From Breviolum minutum Mf 1.05b.01 (lineage: Eukaryota; Sar; Dinophyceae; Suessiales; Symbiodiniaceae), in NCBI GenBank assembly GCA_000507305.1, contig DF239093.1, positions 271,977 to 335,976 on the forward strand: 64,000 nucleotides of DNA, given 5' to 3'. A program made the position numbers and the translations under genes. Within the stretch, counting starts at the first letter, position 1, and each line of letters opens with the position of its first letter. Shown piece by piece: positions 22,548 to 34,161 of this stretch. A model generated the notes under the pieces. The model saw only the letters and a program-made list of their open reading frames with translations. It did no database searches and was not told the DNA's origin.

Positions 22548-22697
22548 AAAATTTGATGCAACCATTTCCACCCCTTGGTGAAGCGACAAGGTCGGACCCT
22601 AGGAGGCATATTTTGTTGTACATACAAAGATTTTTGATGCAAGACTGTAAGTGCCTTGAGAAGATTGGAGTCGAAAACATGATTTACTAATATTTAC

Positions 22698-22879
22698 TAG
22701 GTGGTGGTTCCACATACTGTATACCTAGAGAATCTTTCTCCCAAAATTTTTGAGGCACGAAAATTTTGAGGCGTTTGGAATCTCTATAGGTATAATTACT
22801 TTCAATTTTTACCGCTTCCAGGGGATATGACCCAATTTGACTCGACTAATATTTTTCAAGGTTGAAACCACCGACTAGA
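22698..22879. mobile_element. Family E element enlarged by about 80 bases
   Basis: It begins ACTAGGTGGTGGTTCCACAT and ends AAGGTTGAAACCACCGACTA, the family E termini, but is about 180 bases instead of about 105. The extra interior contains CAAAATTTTTGAGGCACG and CGAAAATTTTGAGGCG, a small direct or inverted repeat, as if another element had inserted. Confidence 0.5.
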
Positions 22880-23029
22880 TGATGTATTGACTGGGCTGAT
22901 TGTGCTGATTGTGATGAGCATGAGCAACACATGACCAAAGGGTTGCAAGGCTAAGGTGGAGGTAGAAAGCACCTAGTTAAGATATGGGATTTGTTTGGAC
23001 ACACTCTATTTGATTGCATGTGAGATCAA

Positions 23030-23241
23030 AACAAATAAGCAGCTTTTTGACTCAACCATCCAGCACCATGATTCAAGAGTTGTTCAAATGGATGGAAGCA
23101 ATCAACACGCATTTTGATTCAACAAGGTACCCAATCCAACAAACCAGGTTGCAAAACCGTGCCGTTTTTCTTTTCCGAGAAAAACACTTGAGGATGAAAC
23201 CCGTGTTGTATTCGGCTGCTGCTTGGTCGGTTGGGACTCAG
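23030..23241 (+). CDS. Candidate exon, unrecognised
   Basis: An open plus frame (QELFKWMEAINTHFDSTRYP, later EKHLRMKPVLYSAAAWSVGT) ends GGGACTCAG before GTGAAA, a consensus donor. The frame continues open past the donor to 23379, so the open length alone is not evidence. No family is recognised. Confidence 0.28.
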
Positions 23242-24310
23242 GTGAAAATTGGCGGATGGCAATACATGTGTTTTTTTTGGTCGATCAACTCCCAGTGTTT
23301 TCCTATACAGATGGTTATTAATGATGTAGTAGGGGTTTATATACCCATTTTTACATTACATATAAGGATTCCCTATTAAAGGTGGATGGCCATTCCCAAT
23401 ATATGGAGTTTTGACCCTAGTATAAATGCAAACTGAGAAAAACTACCCATAGTCAGGAGCTGGCTAGTACTTAGTGATTAAGCACAAAATCAGTCTGCAA
23501 ACCTTTCGTCGACTTGGATTTGTTGAAGGGAACTTTGTACTCTTTAAACCATAGTCACATCATTTAGAATCACCATTTTGGCAGAAATATTCACGCTAGT
23601 TTTTGCCGGGAATCTTGTAGCATGCAAATCTAAGTTCTAGTGTTGTTGACCCCAATTGATTTGGATAAATCAACATGATTCAGTCAACATCATTGGTTCT
23701 TTCTCAGGTCAGTCACTTTGACAGATTTCTATTTCCACACGAAAACGGTTTTCGAGTCAAACAAATACCTATAAGCCTCTAAGGATTTTCGTCATGTATT
23801 CGTGTCACCTGTGGCGATTCTGAACAAGACACCCAAACACCGAAACTGAGAAGGTTAATATTAAGTTAATATGGACCACCAAAATATACCTGATTAAAAC
23901 ACCAAACAAACCTCAGACGCCAAAAAAAATCTTTGGATGTCTAGGATAGGTTCTACAAATTTGCATCCTGGTGCCATGTAGTTTCCCTAAGAATCCAGTT
24001 GTCCCGATTTCTCGTAGGATTACTGGTCAAAATTTTCCCATTACCTACCCATGTCATAGGATTGCTGAAAGGGCAAATCCCGGATTCTGATGGAAAGGAC
24101 ATACCCGACCCGGTCCCCAGATGCTGCATGAAATTCGGGAACATTTAGATACCGACATTTTCCATCATTTCCAATGGCTGTTTTTCACCCAGATCCTCCA
24201 TTACTGATATACAAACGGCTCATAAACGGAATAATCAACGCATTATCAATTTCTGATTGATGAAGGATGGGTTCCTTAAATTTAAAACATCCCCAACGGT
24301 ATAATGCCCA

Positions 24311-24410
24311 CATGCGCCATGGAACCAACATTTACCTACATTTTGGTATAAATTCATGGTACATTTATATAGGTAAAATGTTTCCATACATGGAGCATAT
24401 ATGGGTTAGG
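24311..24410. mobile_element. Family C palindrome (diverged)
   Basis: The arms ACATTTACCTACATTTTGGT and ATATAGGTAAAATG plus CCATACATGGAGCATATATG give the family hairpin with several mismatches. Confidence 0.55.
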
Positions 24411-24476
24411 GATGTTCCTTCGGGAAATCCTTAGGGAAATTACCTGATTTTGCGGCTCCCGTAGGCGGGATTTCCC

Positions 24477-24571
24477 ACTGAGGCCTTACTGCAAGCCGCA
24501 GCCTCTGGCTCTGCCGTTGCAGCACTGCCTGTAGCGTCTTGTCGAAGTTCACGAGCGACTCAAAAAAAGGA
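24477..24571. other. GC-rich exon-like island, both strands open
   Basis: About 95 bases of high G+C, bounded by splice-like signals on either strand: CCCACTGAG and GGAAG/GTAGTC on plus, CTTGCA/GTAAGG on minus. The minus reading (SLVNFDKTLQAVLQRQSQRL) and the plus reading (ALLQAAASGSAVAALPVAS) are equally plausible. Confidence 0.3.
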
Positions 24572-24718
24572 AGGTAGTCTTAGTCATGGGAGTTGAAGGG
24601 GCACCACCCCCCTTTTCCCCCACCCTTTGTTAAGAGGTTATATATACTAATGATATGCTATTGACCATGATTTGTATCCCCTAATGATACGGGGGTGGGG
24701 GTGGCATCGTGGCATTGC

Positions 24719-24820
24719 ACCCCCGAAAACTAACGGCTGGAACCCAAAGTCACGGAGGTTTGGTTCAGATGATTTTCCTTTTCAAAGGGATTTTCATGTT
24801 CCATGTTAGTTTTCGGGGGA
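24719..24820. mobile_element. Miniature inverted-repeat element, family D
   Basis: Perfect-looking termini CCCCCGAAAACTAAC and GTTAGTTTTCGGGGG, with the core GGAACCCAAAGTCACGGAGG and GATTTTCCTTTTCAAAGG. This is the cleanest copy of the family. Confidence 0.8.
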
Positions 24821-25343
24821 GTAATTAAGTAACAGGTTATTAATATAATATTAATAATCATTGTTCCTTATTAATCCCCTAATAAGGCCGGCTGTTATCC
24901 AGCAAAAGGTCCTTAAACCCCCATGATGTAGTTTAAGAAACGCGCCATGTTTTAAGAACCAATGCAAACCTTCACTTGGAACAACTCTTATCCAAGGAAA
25001 ATAAAATATGATTTCCACCTACTGAAACAAATGCAGTCTACTGGAGTTGTTAAGGATTTACCATCATTTTCTAAAATCTCAACAGGACATCCCAGTAGAA
25101 TTCTTCCAATGTGGTTTTCATTCAGGTCGAGGTACTTCGACCTTTTAAAACAGTGTCCGATATAAAACGATAAATCATTGAAGTGGAAGATCATTGCCAT
25201 GGGTGAAATTCTACAAGTACTTTCCAAAATTTACTTGGCAGACCAACCCAAGAATATTCCTGATGCCTAATAGTAAAACGAATCGTTTGAATGCAACATA
25301 CTCATTTCAATGGGACATATCCTCCTTGAAACTACTAATAACA

Positions 25344-25437
25344 GCTTGCCCTTGAACTAGGCCTTTCCCCCAAAGATAAACTTCATCTTCCAACCGAATG
25401 ATTTTCAGGCGTAAACTCGCTGTTAGTTTCGGGGAGG
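25344..25437. mobile_element. Miniature inverted-repeat element, family D-like (left end eroded)
   Basis: The right end GCTGTTAGTTTCGGGGAG is intact. The left end near AGCTTGCCCTTGAAC is diverged. Confidence 0.45.
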
Positions 25438-25488
25438 TCAAGGGAGGACAATCATTTTCAGTCAAGCCAGGTTTTTCACCCCTTCCAG

Positions 25489-25701
25489 GATTCCACCTCT
25501 CTGGAGTTTAAGGAATATTGCTTGACTGAAGCGCAAGCAGAATGCGAATTTATAGATGGATCTGCTCTTTTTTCCCAAGGAAGGACACCTCTCCGAGTTG
25601 AGCTGGCCTTATTAAGGAACAAACACTCTGCATATATATATATATATGAAACTCTCTCATTGCACTGTTGTGGTTTGTGGCCCGGTGTTGTGGAATTCTA
25701 G
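25489..25701 (+). CDS. Candidate exon with strong acceptor, unrecognised
   Basis: It follows GTTTTTCACCCCTTCCAG and is open in phase 0 for 70 codons to TAG at 25699-25701. The beginning reads STSLEFKEYCLTEAQAECEF, a typical charged exon composition. The later part runs through a TA microsatellite (25631-25648), so the true exon probably ends before it. Confidence 0.35.
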   Translation, partial: DSTSLEFKEYCLTEAQAECEFIDGSALFSQGRTPLRVELALLRNKHSAYIYIYETLSLHCCGLWPGVVEF

Positions 25702-25911
25702 GATTCCAGTAGGGATTGTCCTCAAAACATCTTGAGCTGAACTATCTAATTTTCAACTCCGATGGGCTTTTATGGGCCTGTTACTCACTGGGGCGAGCAA
25801 TCCAGTGAGAGCAAGCCATCTATCTTTACCCAGCCATCTATCTTTATCCCAAGGAGTGCTTGGCAAATCCCCAAGATAATGGCCACAACATGATCTCTTG
25901 TGTTACTTGAG

Positions 25912-26071
25912 AAACGAACAAAAGCTCGGTGGGTTGATTACTGCATTAACGGCAAATCTCCAGATCCAGAGGCCCAGATCCTTCAGCGATTATTATGGTC
26001 TGCTGCTCGTCGGAAAGCTCAGGGATCGGTTCGCATTCATGCGGTGCGACCCAGGGATTCCTGGAACTACT
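25912..26071 (+). CDS. Candidate exon with both splice sites, unrecognised
   Basis: It is preceded by GTGTTACTTGAG and ends GGAACTACT before GTAAGT, a full consensus donor. Two plus frames are open throughout, one with SPDPEAQILQRLLWSAARRK and one with TANLQIQRPRSFSDYYGLL. The product and frame are undecided. Confidence 0.35.
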
Positions 26072-27109
26072 GTAAGTCATACTGTAGATAATCAGCATGT
26101 ATATTTGTTTTTTGCTGAGTAAATGATGTGGTTAGACCATTTTTCATTGCTCCAAGAGGTGTCACGCAAGTACCCGTGTTATACGATCTTTTCTTAGGAA
26201 TGATATTCATTCTTGACAAGTCGTCATAAAGTCATATAACATCACTAAATCCTTTATCATTTATACTTCTTGAGTTCGTTTGGTAGGTTTCGGGGGATGG
26301 TATTAGCACACATACAAAGATGGAGATCTCAATTGAAACAACATGTGTTGTAGGCTATAATTGATTTGTGGTCTTTAGATCCAACCTTGGCTCTCTGAGA
26401 TAAAAATGCATTTTGCGTGACGTCACGCGGCGACAAATTTCTTCCAATAGGTGGTGGTTTCAGGATTGAAGAGACCTCCCAAAATGAGTTAACGTTTTTT
26501 GAAATAGGAAGTTGGATTTCACGTTGCAACGATGAAAATTCTAATTACCAAGCTCTGGTTGTTTTGGTTGGTACTTGTTCACCAGACCGGGTCTAAAAAT
26601 TTTGTACATCCTTGGCGGAGGATTTCTACCGTCGGTGTCAAGTGAGTCAACTTCTCTTGGGTTGAAATCAAAACTTGTGCACCCTGACAGGGATGGACTA
26701 CAACGACATTCAGTCGCAGAAAATCCTTGGGGAGGCATGGGAATGGCGTGGTGGGTAGCCAAACTGTAGCCAAATGAGGGCGAAATGAACGAATGTTCCC
26801 TAAAAAGGGACCATTTCAATAAAGAAAATAGTCTTCCAACCAGGATGTTTCAGGGGACATGTTATTTTCGGGGGAGTAATGGTGAGCAGTTTCAAGGCTT
26901 GTGAATAGCACAGCTGCTTTACTTGAAACCTGGAAAAATCCAGTTGCTTCTTTCGAGGGACACAGTAGTTCTCAGTTCACTCTGGTTGCCATGGTTGGAA
27001 GTTTTTCTTTTCAGGGGGTGTAGTTTCAGCAGTTTGCCACGTTTAAGACTTGCCACATGACCAAACCTAAACAGTTGTGGTTGGTGGCAGTACTGGTATT
27101 ATTGTGGCT

Positions 27110-27440
27110 GCGGCTTTGATTTTCTGCGAGCCGATTGAGCATCAACACTGCGCATGCCGGTGCTCCAATGAACGGAGTCCGAATTTCGCCTCCTTGATTC
27201 GAATGATTTGATACAGTCTATCTTGTCCATCCAGCTTCACAATGCGCTTCAACGCGTAAAGGATCGTAAAGGCATACACTGAGGTGAACAAAATCCGCTT
27301 TCGATGTCACAGTTGAGCGGCTTCATCATCTTCCGATATTTGCGTCTTTTCACCCTCCATGGCTTGGCGCATCTTGGCGACCACCGGGTCTCCGTGCGGG
27401 CCGCCCCGTTGCCCAAAAGACCACTGTTTTTGCACATTTT
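27110..27440 (-). CDS. Candidate minus-strand exon pair, unrecognised
   Basis: Reading leftward, a GC-rich frame with QRGGPHGDPVVAKMRQAME ends GAGG before GTGAAA. After an 83-base intron ending TTCACCTCAG, the next exon supplies the missing bases and reads YAFTILYALKRIVKLDGQDR to a stop. The phases match. It is opposite to its neighbours, and no family is recognised. Confidence 0.3.
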
Positions 27441-27541
27441 TTAGATTTCTTTTCGGGTGAATTCCATTGCCACATTATACAGCACCAAAAATTCATTGGT
27501 TTGAATGGGGAAGTTCCTCGGATACAAATCTCTCATTTCAG

Positions 27542-27700
27542 GTTGGTGAAGTATTGGAAAGAATAACTGTATTTGACAAATTGGAGGGTTCCGTTTTTTT
27601 TAAAACGAGTTTCGTGGGAGGCCTCTTCCATCTTGCGCTTCGCATTGAGTCCACGCGCGCAAGCAGAGGCCTGGGTGGGTGGATGAAGATGCGTACGTAG
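27542..27700 (+). CDS. Candidate terminal exon, unrecognised
   Basis: The acceptor AATCTCTCATTTCAG precedes a phase 0 frame with EVLERITVFDKLEG and ends at TAG 27698-27700. The minus strand is also open over the GC-rich part. Confidence 0.27.
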   Translation, partial: VGEVLERITVFDKLEGSVFFKTSFVGGLFHLALRIESTRASRGLGGWMKMRT

Positions 27701-27718
27701 AGATAAAGATAAAATACA

Positions 27719-27800
27719 TAACTGGGTTTTCAACCCTACCTCGGGGAATGATCAATTTTGACAAAAAAAAATCAGATGGGTTGAAACCACCAACTAGATG
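27719..27800. repeat. Partial family E element
   Basis: GGGTTTTCAACCCTACC, GGGGAATGATCAATTTTGAC and the right end TGGGTTGAAACCACCAACTA are present. The left terminus is eroded. Confidence 0.5.
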
Positions 27801-28932
27801 AATATAAACATGCAAATGTGATTGAAGATATGTATATATATATATGCATTTTTTTTGGAAGAGTTTCTTAATTTTTTTGGGGGCACTTCAACCGCAAATC
27901 CACTAGTGACTGATGGTTGGATGGTGGTTACGGTTGGTGGGTTGCTATTCTAGGCATTTTCCCCGAGTGATAATCCCTTATGTAAGGGGTTTTGTCGTAG
28001 GTTAGCAAATGATCAACATAAACTCCAACCGTTCATTGGTTGACCATACAACCTATATTATTGCCCTACTTCAAAAGGAAATGAACAGATTGAGCCAGGC
28101 AATGCCTCCAAATTAGGCCTATGAAGAGGGTTGGTGAAATGGATTTTGGAAACATGGAACATCACTAAATCATGGGGGCTACTTGTTCCAAAGACGTTCT
28201 GAGAGCCCCGATATGCCCAAGGTTAAGTATAGCAATGGTTAATCCACAAATGCATTTGTTTGCTGATATTTGCTTGTACCAGAATATCAGAAACAAAGGC
28301 CGCCAAATCATCACAACAACTTTTCCGATGTTGATATTTCCATTGATGTCCAAACATCTAGCCATTTGAACAGACAGGTTCTGCTTATGAGCTTTATGAT
28401 ATCTTGGGATGCAATTTGATCAAAACTGTTTCCCAGTAAGGCCTTCGTGATAAGAAATAGGGCTTCGGCAGTCGGTTCGCCTCCGTGGAGTGACTTAATG
28501 AAACTCGGGAAAGTTCGGGGAAGATTTTTAGTGGATATTTCTTGATGTTTTTTCAACTCCTTGACCCAGAGGTTTGGAAGTTTTTCTGGGTTTGGACATT
28601 CTTTCGATGGATCCCTAGTGACTAAGATTGCCTAAGATGGGTTCCGAAGAATTAATTGGTTGAACTGCCCAAATAAAATGGCCAGAAGCAAAACCAATGG
28701 ATTTGGCAAAACTTTTTTTATTTTTGAGGTCCACAGACTAATAATGAAATGATTTATATACGTGGTGGTTTCAATAGTTTCTCACATGTTCCTACCTATT
28801 TCGAAGATTATTGCCTAGTTGATCAACACTTCCAAAGAGAGTATTCATCCGCTCAATGGCGCAGTTTACAAAGAGAAAGAAACATCTGGATGCCTCAAGG
28901 GGGGTTATGGACCATTTGGTGTTGCTAAAAAG

Positions 28933-29091
28933 CCCTCTTTGTGGAAGAAATGCATCCTGGGAGGGGTCAATACTTCCAGGCGCAATGGAAGATCAACATG
29001 GAGGCTTTCCAACAAGCTCTTGTCCAAGCACCCAGACTCCTGGTGCACCAAGTCACAGTTTCAAACAGACAAGATATATTTTCCCCAAGAG
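28933..29091 (+). CDS. Candidate internal exon, unrecognised
   Basis: After TGCTAAAAAG and two leading bases the frame reads FVEEMHPGRGQYFQAQWKIN and NMEAFQQALVQAPRLLVHQV, ending CCAAGAG before GTAGGT. The composition looks protein-like and the donor is good, but the other two plus frames are also open here. Confidence 0.35.
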
Positions 29092-29738
29092 GTAGGTAAC
29101 GGTAGATATAAAACTTTATACATCATATTTTTTGGAACGTTCGTAATCCTCTATGTTTCAGAAATGGGAATCTAGCTTAGGGGTTTGGTGAACATAGATA
29201 AATCTAGAAATTTTGGTGTCTAGCTGGTGGTGTCAAACATCTTGCTGGTTTTTTCAAGCATGTTTTGACATGTTCACCTCTACTTTTACTTAGGAGAATG
29301 ATGGAGAATGAAATTCCAACACTGTAGAATCATTTTTCTAAATTCAACGACAAGAAATCTGACGTGGTTTGGGAGAAGGACGGCGATGAAGAAGTAGGAT
29401 GATCATTGAAATCAAGATGATTTAGTGTATTTTAGATGCTACGCATAATTTTAGATTCAGATTGCGGTGCATCATTTTGGATGCTACACATCATCGATAT
29501 CATCCATGCTCATCAAAGATGTCAAAACACACCTGCACGGTCACCATGTCACTATGTACTCCTGAAATCTAACAATATAGATACCCCAAATAGATTAACA
29601 TAACCGCACGTATTTCAATTTGGGTATGGATTCCAAACCGTCATCTTTAATATCCATTTGTGGAATTTCCAGAGGGTAATACCAGGCCCAGCTTCTTCCA
29701 ACTGATCCTTTTAAATATGTTCAAATGGAGGTCCATAC

Positions 29739-29800
29739 TGTTGAGGCAAGAAATCCTGCTACCATCCCAAAGTTTCGGATTTACAAGTTGTACACTGAAG
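29739..29800. repeat. Partial family B element
   Basis: TACTGTTGAGGCAAGAAATC and CTGCTACCATCCCAAAG match the left half of family B. The right end is lost. Confidence 0.45.
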
Positions 29801-30032
29801 ACGCTTAGCATTTCTCGCCAACTGTGATTGTTTCAATGAAAAGGATGGCATTTACACATGTGTCATGGTAATTCCAGTCGCCCAAACAAGGTAAGACAAT
29901 GAAAAGCATATAAGACAAAACATGGCCACCTCTTTTAGCACACAAACAGAAAAAAGAAACCAATATCCTATCAAAGGGTAGGACTTGAAATTTCCTGAAA
30001 GCTTCCCAGCTAGAAAATCGTTTTTTGTATCT

Positions 30033-30170
30033 CCCATAGGATCCATGCAAAATGCATGCATGGAAAATGCTACATATATTTACCACTACTAGTCTTAGTT
30101 TACCATAAAAAATCAACCATTCATGTAGGTAAATATATGTAAATATACTAGTTCTTAAGGATTTCATGGG
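30033..30170. mobile_element. Family C palindrome, enlarged
   Basis: CCCATAGGATCCATG at the left and AAGGATTTCATGGG at the right, with inner ATTTACC and GGTAAATAT arms. About 138 bases, longer than the 90-base copy at 17558. Confidence 0.55.
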
Positions 30171-30367
30171 ATTTGGGGTCTAACTCAACAGGACGTTTCA
30201 ATCCACATTCCCTCCCCCGGTTTTCCATGCCTTCACTCACCTCACGGATCCGAGGTGTCAGCCTTGCCGGGTTTGCGCAACGAAACGGCACCAAGGAGAC
30301 TTTGTGAGGTGCCAAGGGGTGTGGGTGTGGGAGGTAGCAAGTGGGCCTTCCCGAAAAACCAGGATTC

Positions 30368-30507
30368 CTACTGTTGATGGTTCGTTCGAAATCCGGGAAT
30401 TAAACTCACCAGTTGAGGTGAAGGTAGTTGAAATCTACCATTCATTTACCAGGGTTTTATACATCCCAAACAGTGGTTATAGCCGGATTTCTGAACCATC
30501 AACAGTA
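30368..30507. mobile_element. Miniature inverted-repeat element, family B
   Basis: TACTGTTGATGGTTCGTTCG and inverted GGATTTCTGAACCATCAACA flank the core CAGTTGAGGTGAAGGTAGTT. Complete copy. Confidence 0.7.
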
Positions 30508-30941
30508 AGTCACTTAGAAGTAGGGGCCCATTTTACTTCACTTCTACGGGGGTTAGGTTTACTTCACTTCTTGGGGTGGAAACAAAAAGGTGAAACCTAT
30601 GAACCTATGAACGATGGGTCCTATGAAAACATAGGTGCAACATGTCATATACATATCGATCTATGAATGGTCCTACCAAGTAGGAAAGGGATATGTTTAC
30701 CCTTTGGATAATGAAGTGCTATCAAAATCTATACACTAGTGTTTTCTTAAAGATGAGTGTGTGCTCAACGCTGTTTTTCAGCATTTGAAAACATCATTTG
30801 GTGGATTCAATTCGTGCCTGGCAAGTTAGCTGGAAATGGCAGTGGTGTATAGGGCCTCGCAGCATGACAACTTCTGGCTGAATTGCAGCAATCGGTGGAA
30901 ACACCCGGCAAAAGACAACAAAACAACTCAAAAGGCTGTAC

Positions 30942-31032
30942 CCCCCGAAAACCAACCCAAAAATGGTTGTTTGGAAGATGTTTTTCCTTTTCTAATGTGT
31001 GATTTTCAGGTTCAATGTTAAATTTCGGGGGA
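30942..31032. mobile_element. Miniature inverted-repeat element, family D
   Basis: CCCCCGAAAACCAACCCAAA and inverted AATGTTAAATTTCGGGGG bracket the shared GAAGATGTTTTTCCTTTTC. Confidence 0.75.
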
Positions 31033-31307
31033 GTAATTTCCTGTCCAATGGCAATATTCTTATCTGCCTTGTCCAGGTTTGTGCAGTACGTCATGAACGA
31101 ATTGAAAAACTGATAATACTGCCCCCACACTCAATGTATGCCGTATTTACCTACATTTGCTTCCTACACTAACCAAACGTAGGTATATAGACCAGTAAAC
31201 TAAAATCAGCTAGGATATTCCAGCAAGTTGGGAGAGACAGAATTTGCTCATAGCCAGCTTTTGGCCTGGAAAAAAAAACTCATCTACCTCCGGTTTTTTG
31301 CTTCCAG

Positions 31308-31504
31308 CCATTTAGTTTTCCCGAAGATACTTCCCACATCTTCCCACTTGAAGGTTTGCAAAGATTTGTTACCCCTTTTTTGTGGAAACCTGGAGAACCC
31401 TTTCAAATCTTCAACCAAATTGCACCATTTTGCAGGTGCTTACGCAAGATGGCAGCGTCAAGGACATGACCGCTATCCGCAGTCCAAAGTCGGTGGGGCC
31501 GTAA
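31308..31504 (+). CDS. Two phase-compatible candidate exons, unrecognised (31308-31353, 31436-31504)
   Basis: The first follows CCGGTTTTTTGCTTCCAG, reads HLVFPKILPTSSHLK after one leading base and ends in phase 0 before GTTTGC. The 82-base intron ends CACCATTTTGCAG. The second starts in phase 0, reads LTQDGSVKDMTAIRSPKSVG and stops at TAA 31502-31504. An alternative frame is also continuous across the same junction, so the protein is uncertain even if the intron is real. Confidence 0.38.
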
Positions 31505-32433
31505 AACACGGGGGGGTTGATGGGGTTTTTCATATGGGGGGGTTCCTAAAATAGTGGTACCAGTACCCCCAAAACACCCCAAAAATGGTCCCATCCCTAT
31601 CTCCCAACAAAAGCGGTGGTGTCTTGTTCCGTTTTCCACTCACCATGAAACCTCCCAAAAAGTGAACTTGGAGGAAGCTTTGAAACTTCAAAAACCCTAT
31701 AGAAAACTCATGCCCAAGCAGTCAATTTGGCTGATCTATTTCGTGTACATTTCGGTAATTCAGGGGGGTAAAGGATGGTAAATGTATACATACACCAGCT
31801 CCATTGAGCGTTTGGGAAGTCAAGGGCGCCACCATTGCATTGGCAAGACCTGGCAAGAACCTCATGCCAAACATGCCGTGTTTCTAAAAAGATGGACACT
31901 TCTTTCTTGGCACTTCCAAACATGAGATGAGTTCTCGTGAAGCTGTCTGTATGGTAGATTGATTTGTCTCAATCACAAAGTGTCCGGAGAACGAGCCCCG
32001 TTAGAGTCTGACATAGTAGCTGACTGGAAAAATCCATAGAAGTCTACGTATTGCCTATTGGAAAAGGTCTTGCAGGTTTTGTTTTACTGGCAGGTAAGAC
32101 CAAATATAGCAGGTACCCTAGAAATCCTGTAGTTGGACCTACACTTGATGGCTTATGGTACTTAGTATTGTAGTTAGGAAGTTGAGTATAACTATGGGAT
32201 ACGTCCCGGGTGCTCCCCCACCGCAGTCACACTCACTTAATTTTTTTTATCAGGAGAACTAATAAACCAGGGGTCTTTCAATTATCCCATTTTGTGGGGA
32301 TCAAACAATGCAAATGCATGTTAATTTTGAGGGATTTTCCTTCTAATGGTGCACTGTTTGGGTTGGTGTCATATATAGTGACCCTCATTGTCACCGTCAC
32401 TTGCCACTGTTGCTATCTCAAGGTATAATCATT

Positions 32434-32545
32434 ACTAGGTGGTGGTTTCACATATTCTTTATGTTCATCCCTACCCGGGGTTTCATGATCCAAGTTGACT
32501 TACGCATTTTTTTCAGATGGGTTGGTGGTAAACCACCAACTAGAT
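32434..32545. mobile_element. Miniature inverted-repeat element, family E
   Basis: ACTAGGTGGTGGTTTCACAT and GGTGGTAAACCACCAACTAG are inverted termini. Family A begins four bases after it. Confidence 0.7.
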
Positions 32546-32548
32546 TAT

Positions 32549-32662
32549 ATATGGGTGTTTCCAAAAATAGGGGCACCCCAAAATGGATGGTTTATCATGG
32601 AAAACCCTATTAAAATGGATGATTTGGGGATACCACACCACTATTTTCGGAACCCCCCATAT
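32549..32662. mobile_element. Miniature inverted-repeat element, family A
   Basis: It reads ATGGGTGTTTCCAAAAATAG, CAAAATGGATGGTTTATCAT, TTAAAATGGATGATTTGGGG and ends CTATTTTCGGAACCCCCCAT. Complete copy abutting a family E copy. Confidence 0.8.
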
Positions 32663-32904
32663 GGCATGACATAAACCCCCATGCTTCCTATGTTCATATG
32701 TACCGAATCACTGGATCCAAATTTTGGATCCCAGAGGTGGAGGAATCGAGGAATAAACCTGCAGTTTTGTTATGCTAACATTTCCGATGCGAAAACCACC
32801 GAAAAAAGATCCCAAATTCCCAGTGGTAAATTTTTGTGGTATAGAAAACATGGAAACAAATATGCTATTTAATTAGCATACCATCTCATTGTCCTGGCTA
32901 ACAG

Positions 32905-33386
32905 CCACCACCCAAAAACCACCGAAATTCCTTGGGTCGTGGTGTTCAACTTGCAGGACGTACGCACTGCTTTGCAGCAATGCTTCATTGATTGGCGTCG
33001 TGAGTGTGGAGCTTTGTGAAGCGAAAACGTCAACGAGACGTCGTGTCTGTGCGGTCGGTAAACGAAAATTGATAGACGGAGGGGAGAACTGTTGGGAAGA
33101 AAGGCAATGAATTGTGGTTTTGATAAGGACGTGTTATAGCATATCATCACGTCTAAGTCAGAATAGGTTAAAAAGAGATCAACATATACCCTTTATACTT
33201 GTATAGGTATGGCGAATATTCATGAAGTGTGGTTCTTTCAAATGACAATTTACCTTAAAATAGGTTTTTAGCGTTGTAGATGACTCTGCCAACACGCCGA
33301 CACCGTATGACATGACGTTGTCCCTGGAACGATTTGCAGCCGCCCGTGTGGAGAAAGCTGAACAGCCGCATCCCGTGGAGAACTAA
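32905..33386 (+). CDS. Candidate exons, unrecognised (32905-32999, 33272-33386)
   Basis: The first follows CTGGCTAACAG, reads VVVFNLQDVRTALQQCFIDW and ends GGCGTC before GTGAGT. The second follows AGGTTTTTAG, reads TPTPYDMTLSLERFAAARVE and stops at TAA. The phases do not join directly, so a further exon would be needed between them. The minus strand is open across the second. No family known. Confidence 0.28.
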
Positions 33387-33643
33387 CAGGAATGATTTCC
33401 AGTTTCTCTGTTTTGCGAGCAACAACTGACTGGTGCTGGTAATTTTTGAGTGATGGAGAAAAAGATGGTATACAATATATAGGCGGCAAAAGATTTCTCC
33501 TTGACACCGATGTTTCAATGCTTATGTTTTGGGCTTGGGGGAGCACCAGTCAGTGTATCTCTTTTCATTTTGCATCGTGGCCCCTCCTTGGCGATTGACA
33601 AATTTCAACGAGCAAAGCCTAAGCTTCCATTGAAGCATTGAAG

Positions 33644-33824
33644 GGGTGTTGACCTGCAAGGCTTTCCCTTTGAATTGGTTGAAATCAACAATTTCTGGAG
33701 GGTTCTTCAGATATGCCCCATTTCATTCGAGTTTGATGAACGACCTTTTCTTGGGTTCATCCCAGTAGATGCTTCTATGATCTCTATGCTTGACTTACTA
33801 CTGAGCCTCATGAAGATCTTATGA
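33644..33824 (+). CDS. Candidate terminal exon, unrecognised
   Basis: After CATTGAAG and one leading base the frame is open for 59 codons (GFPFELVEINNFWRVLQICP; later RPFLGFIPVDASMISMLDL) to a TGA at 33822-33824. The composition is protein-like, but the acceptor lacks a clear pyrimidine tract. Confidence 0.3.
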
Positions 33825-33907
33825 AACAAAGCAAAAAGCTACGCAATCGCAAAGCGAGGTTATACAGTACGATCTACGAAAATTGCTGAAGCGCTTCGGC
33901 AATAAAA

Positions 33908-33985
33908 AAGGTGGCGTCAACAACAACAGCAGGAACAGCAACAACATATACACTAGATGTAACAACAACACCAACATGAATGATT
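33908..33985. repeat. Irregular CAA-rich tract
   Basis: Units CAACAACAACAGCAGGAACA and AACAACAACACCAACATG form a loose CAA repeat. Confidence 0.6.
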
Positions 33986-34082
33986 TAGCATTAATTTAGC
34001 ATGCATACATTGCAATTGAGTCAGGCTGTGATTTGAATCCTATGGCTGAAAACAAGTCTTTTGATCTCATTTTGTTTTTCAG

Positions 34083-34161
34083 TGCCGGCTTTCGTGAAGC
34101 GATGAAAACTCGTTTCTATTGGCTGAAATTTCCAACGACTTTCCAAAAGTTAGGCCACCAG
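34083..34161 (+). CDS. Candidate internal exon with the best splice sites of the left region, unrecognised
   Basis: It is preceded by CTCATTTTGTTTTTCAG and followed by GTGAAG after GGCCACCAG. Only one of the three phases is open through the exon, reading GFREAMKTRFYWLKFPTTFQ after one leading base. The product is unknown; partner exons were not found. Confidence 0.4.

Noticed and set aside
29805..30167. 120-codon minus-strand open frame
   Set aside because: Over a third of it is the family C palindrome at 30033-30170.
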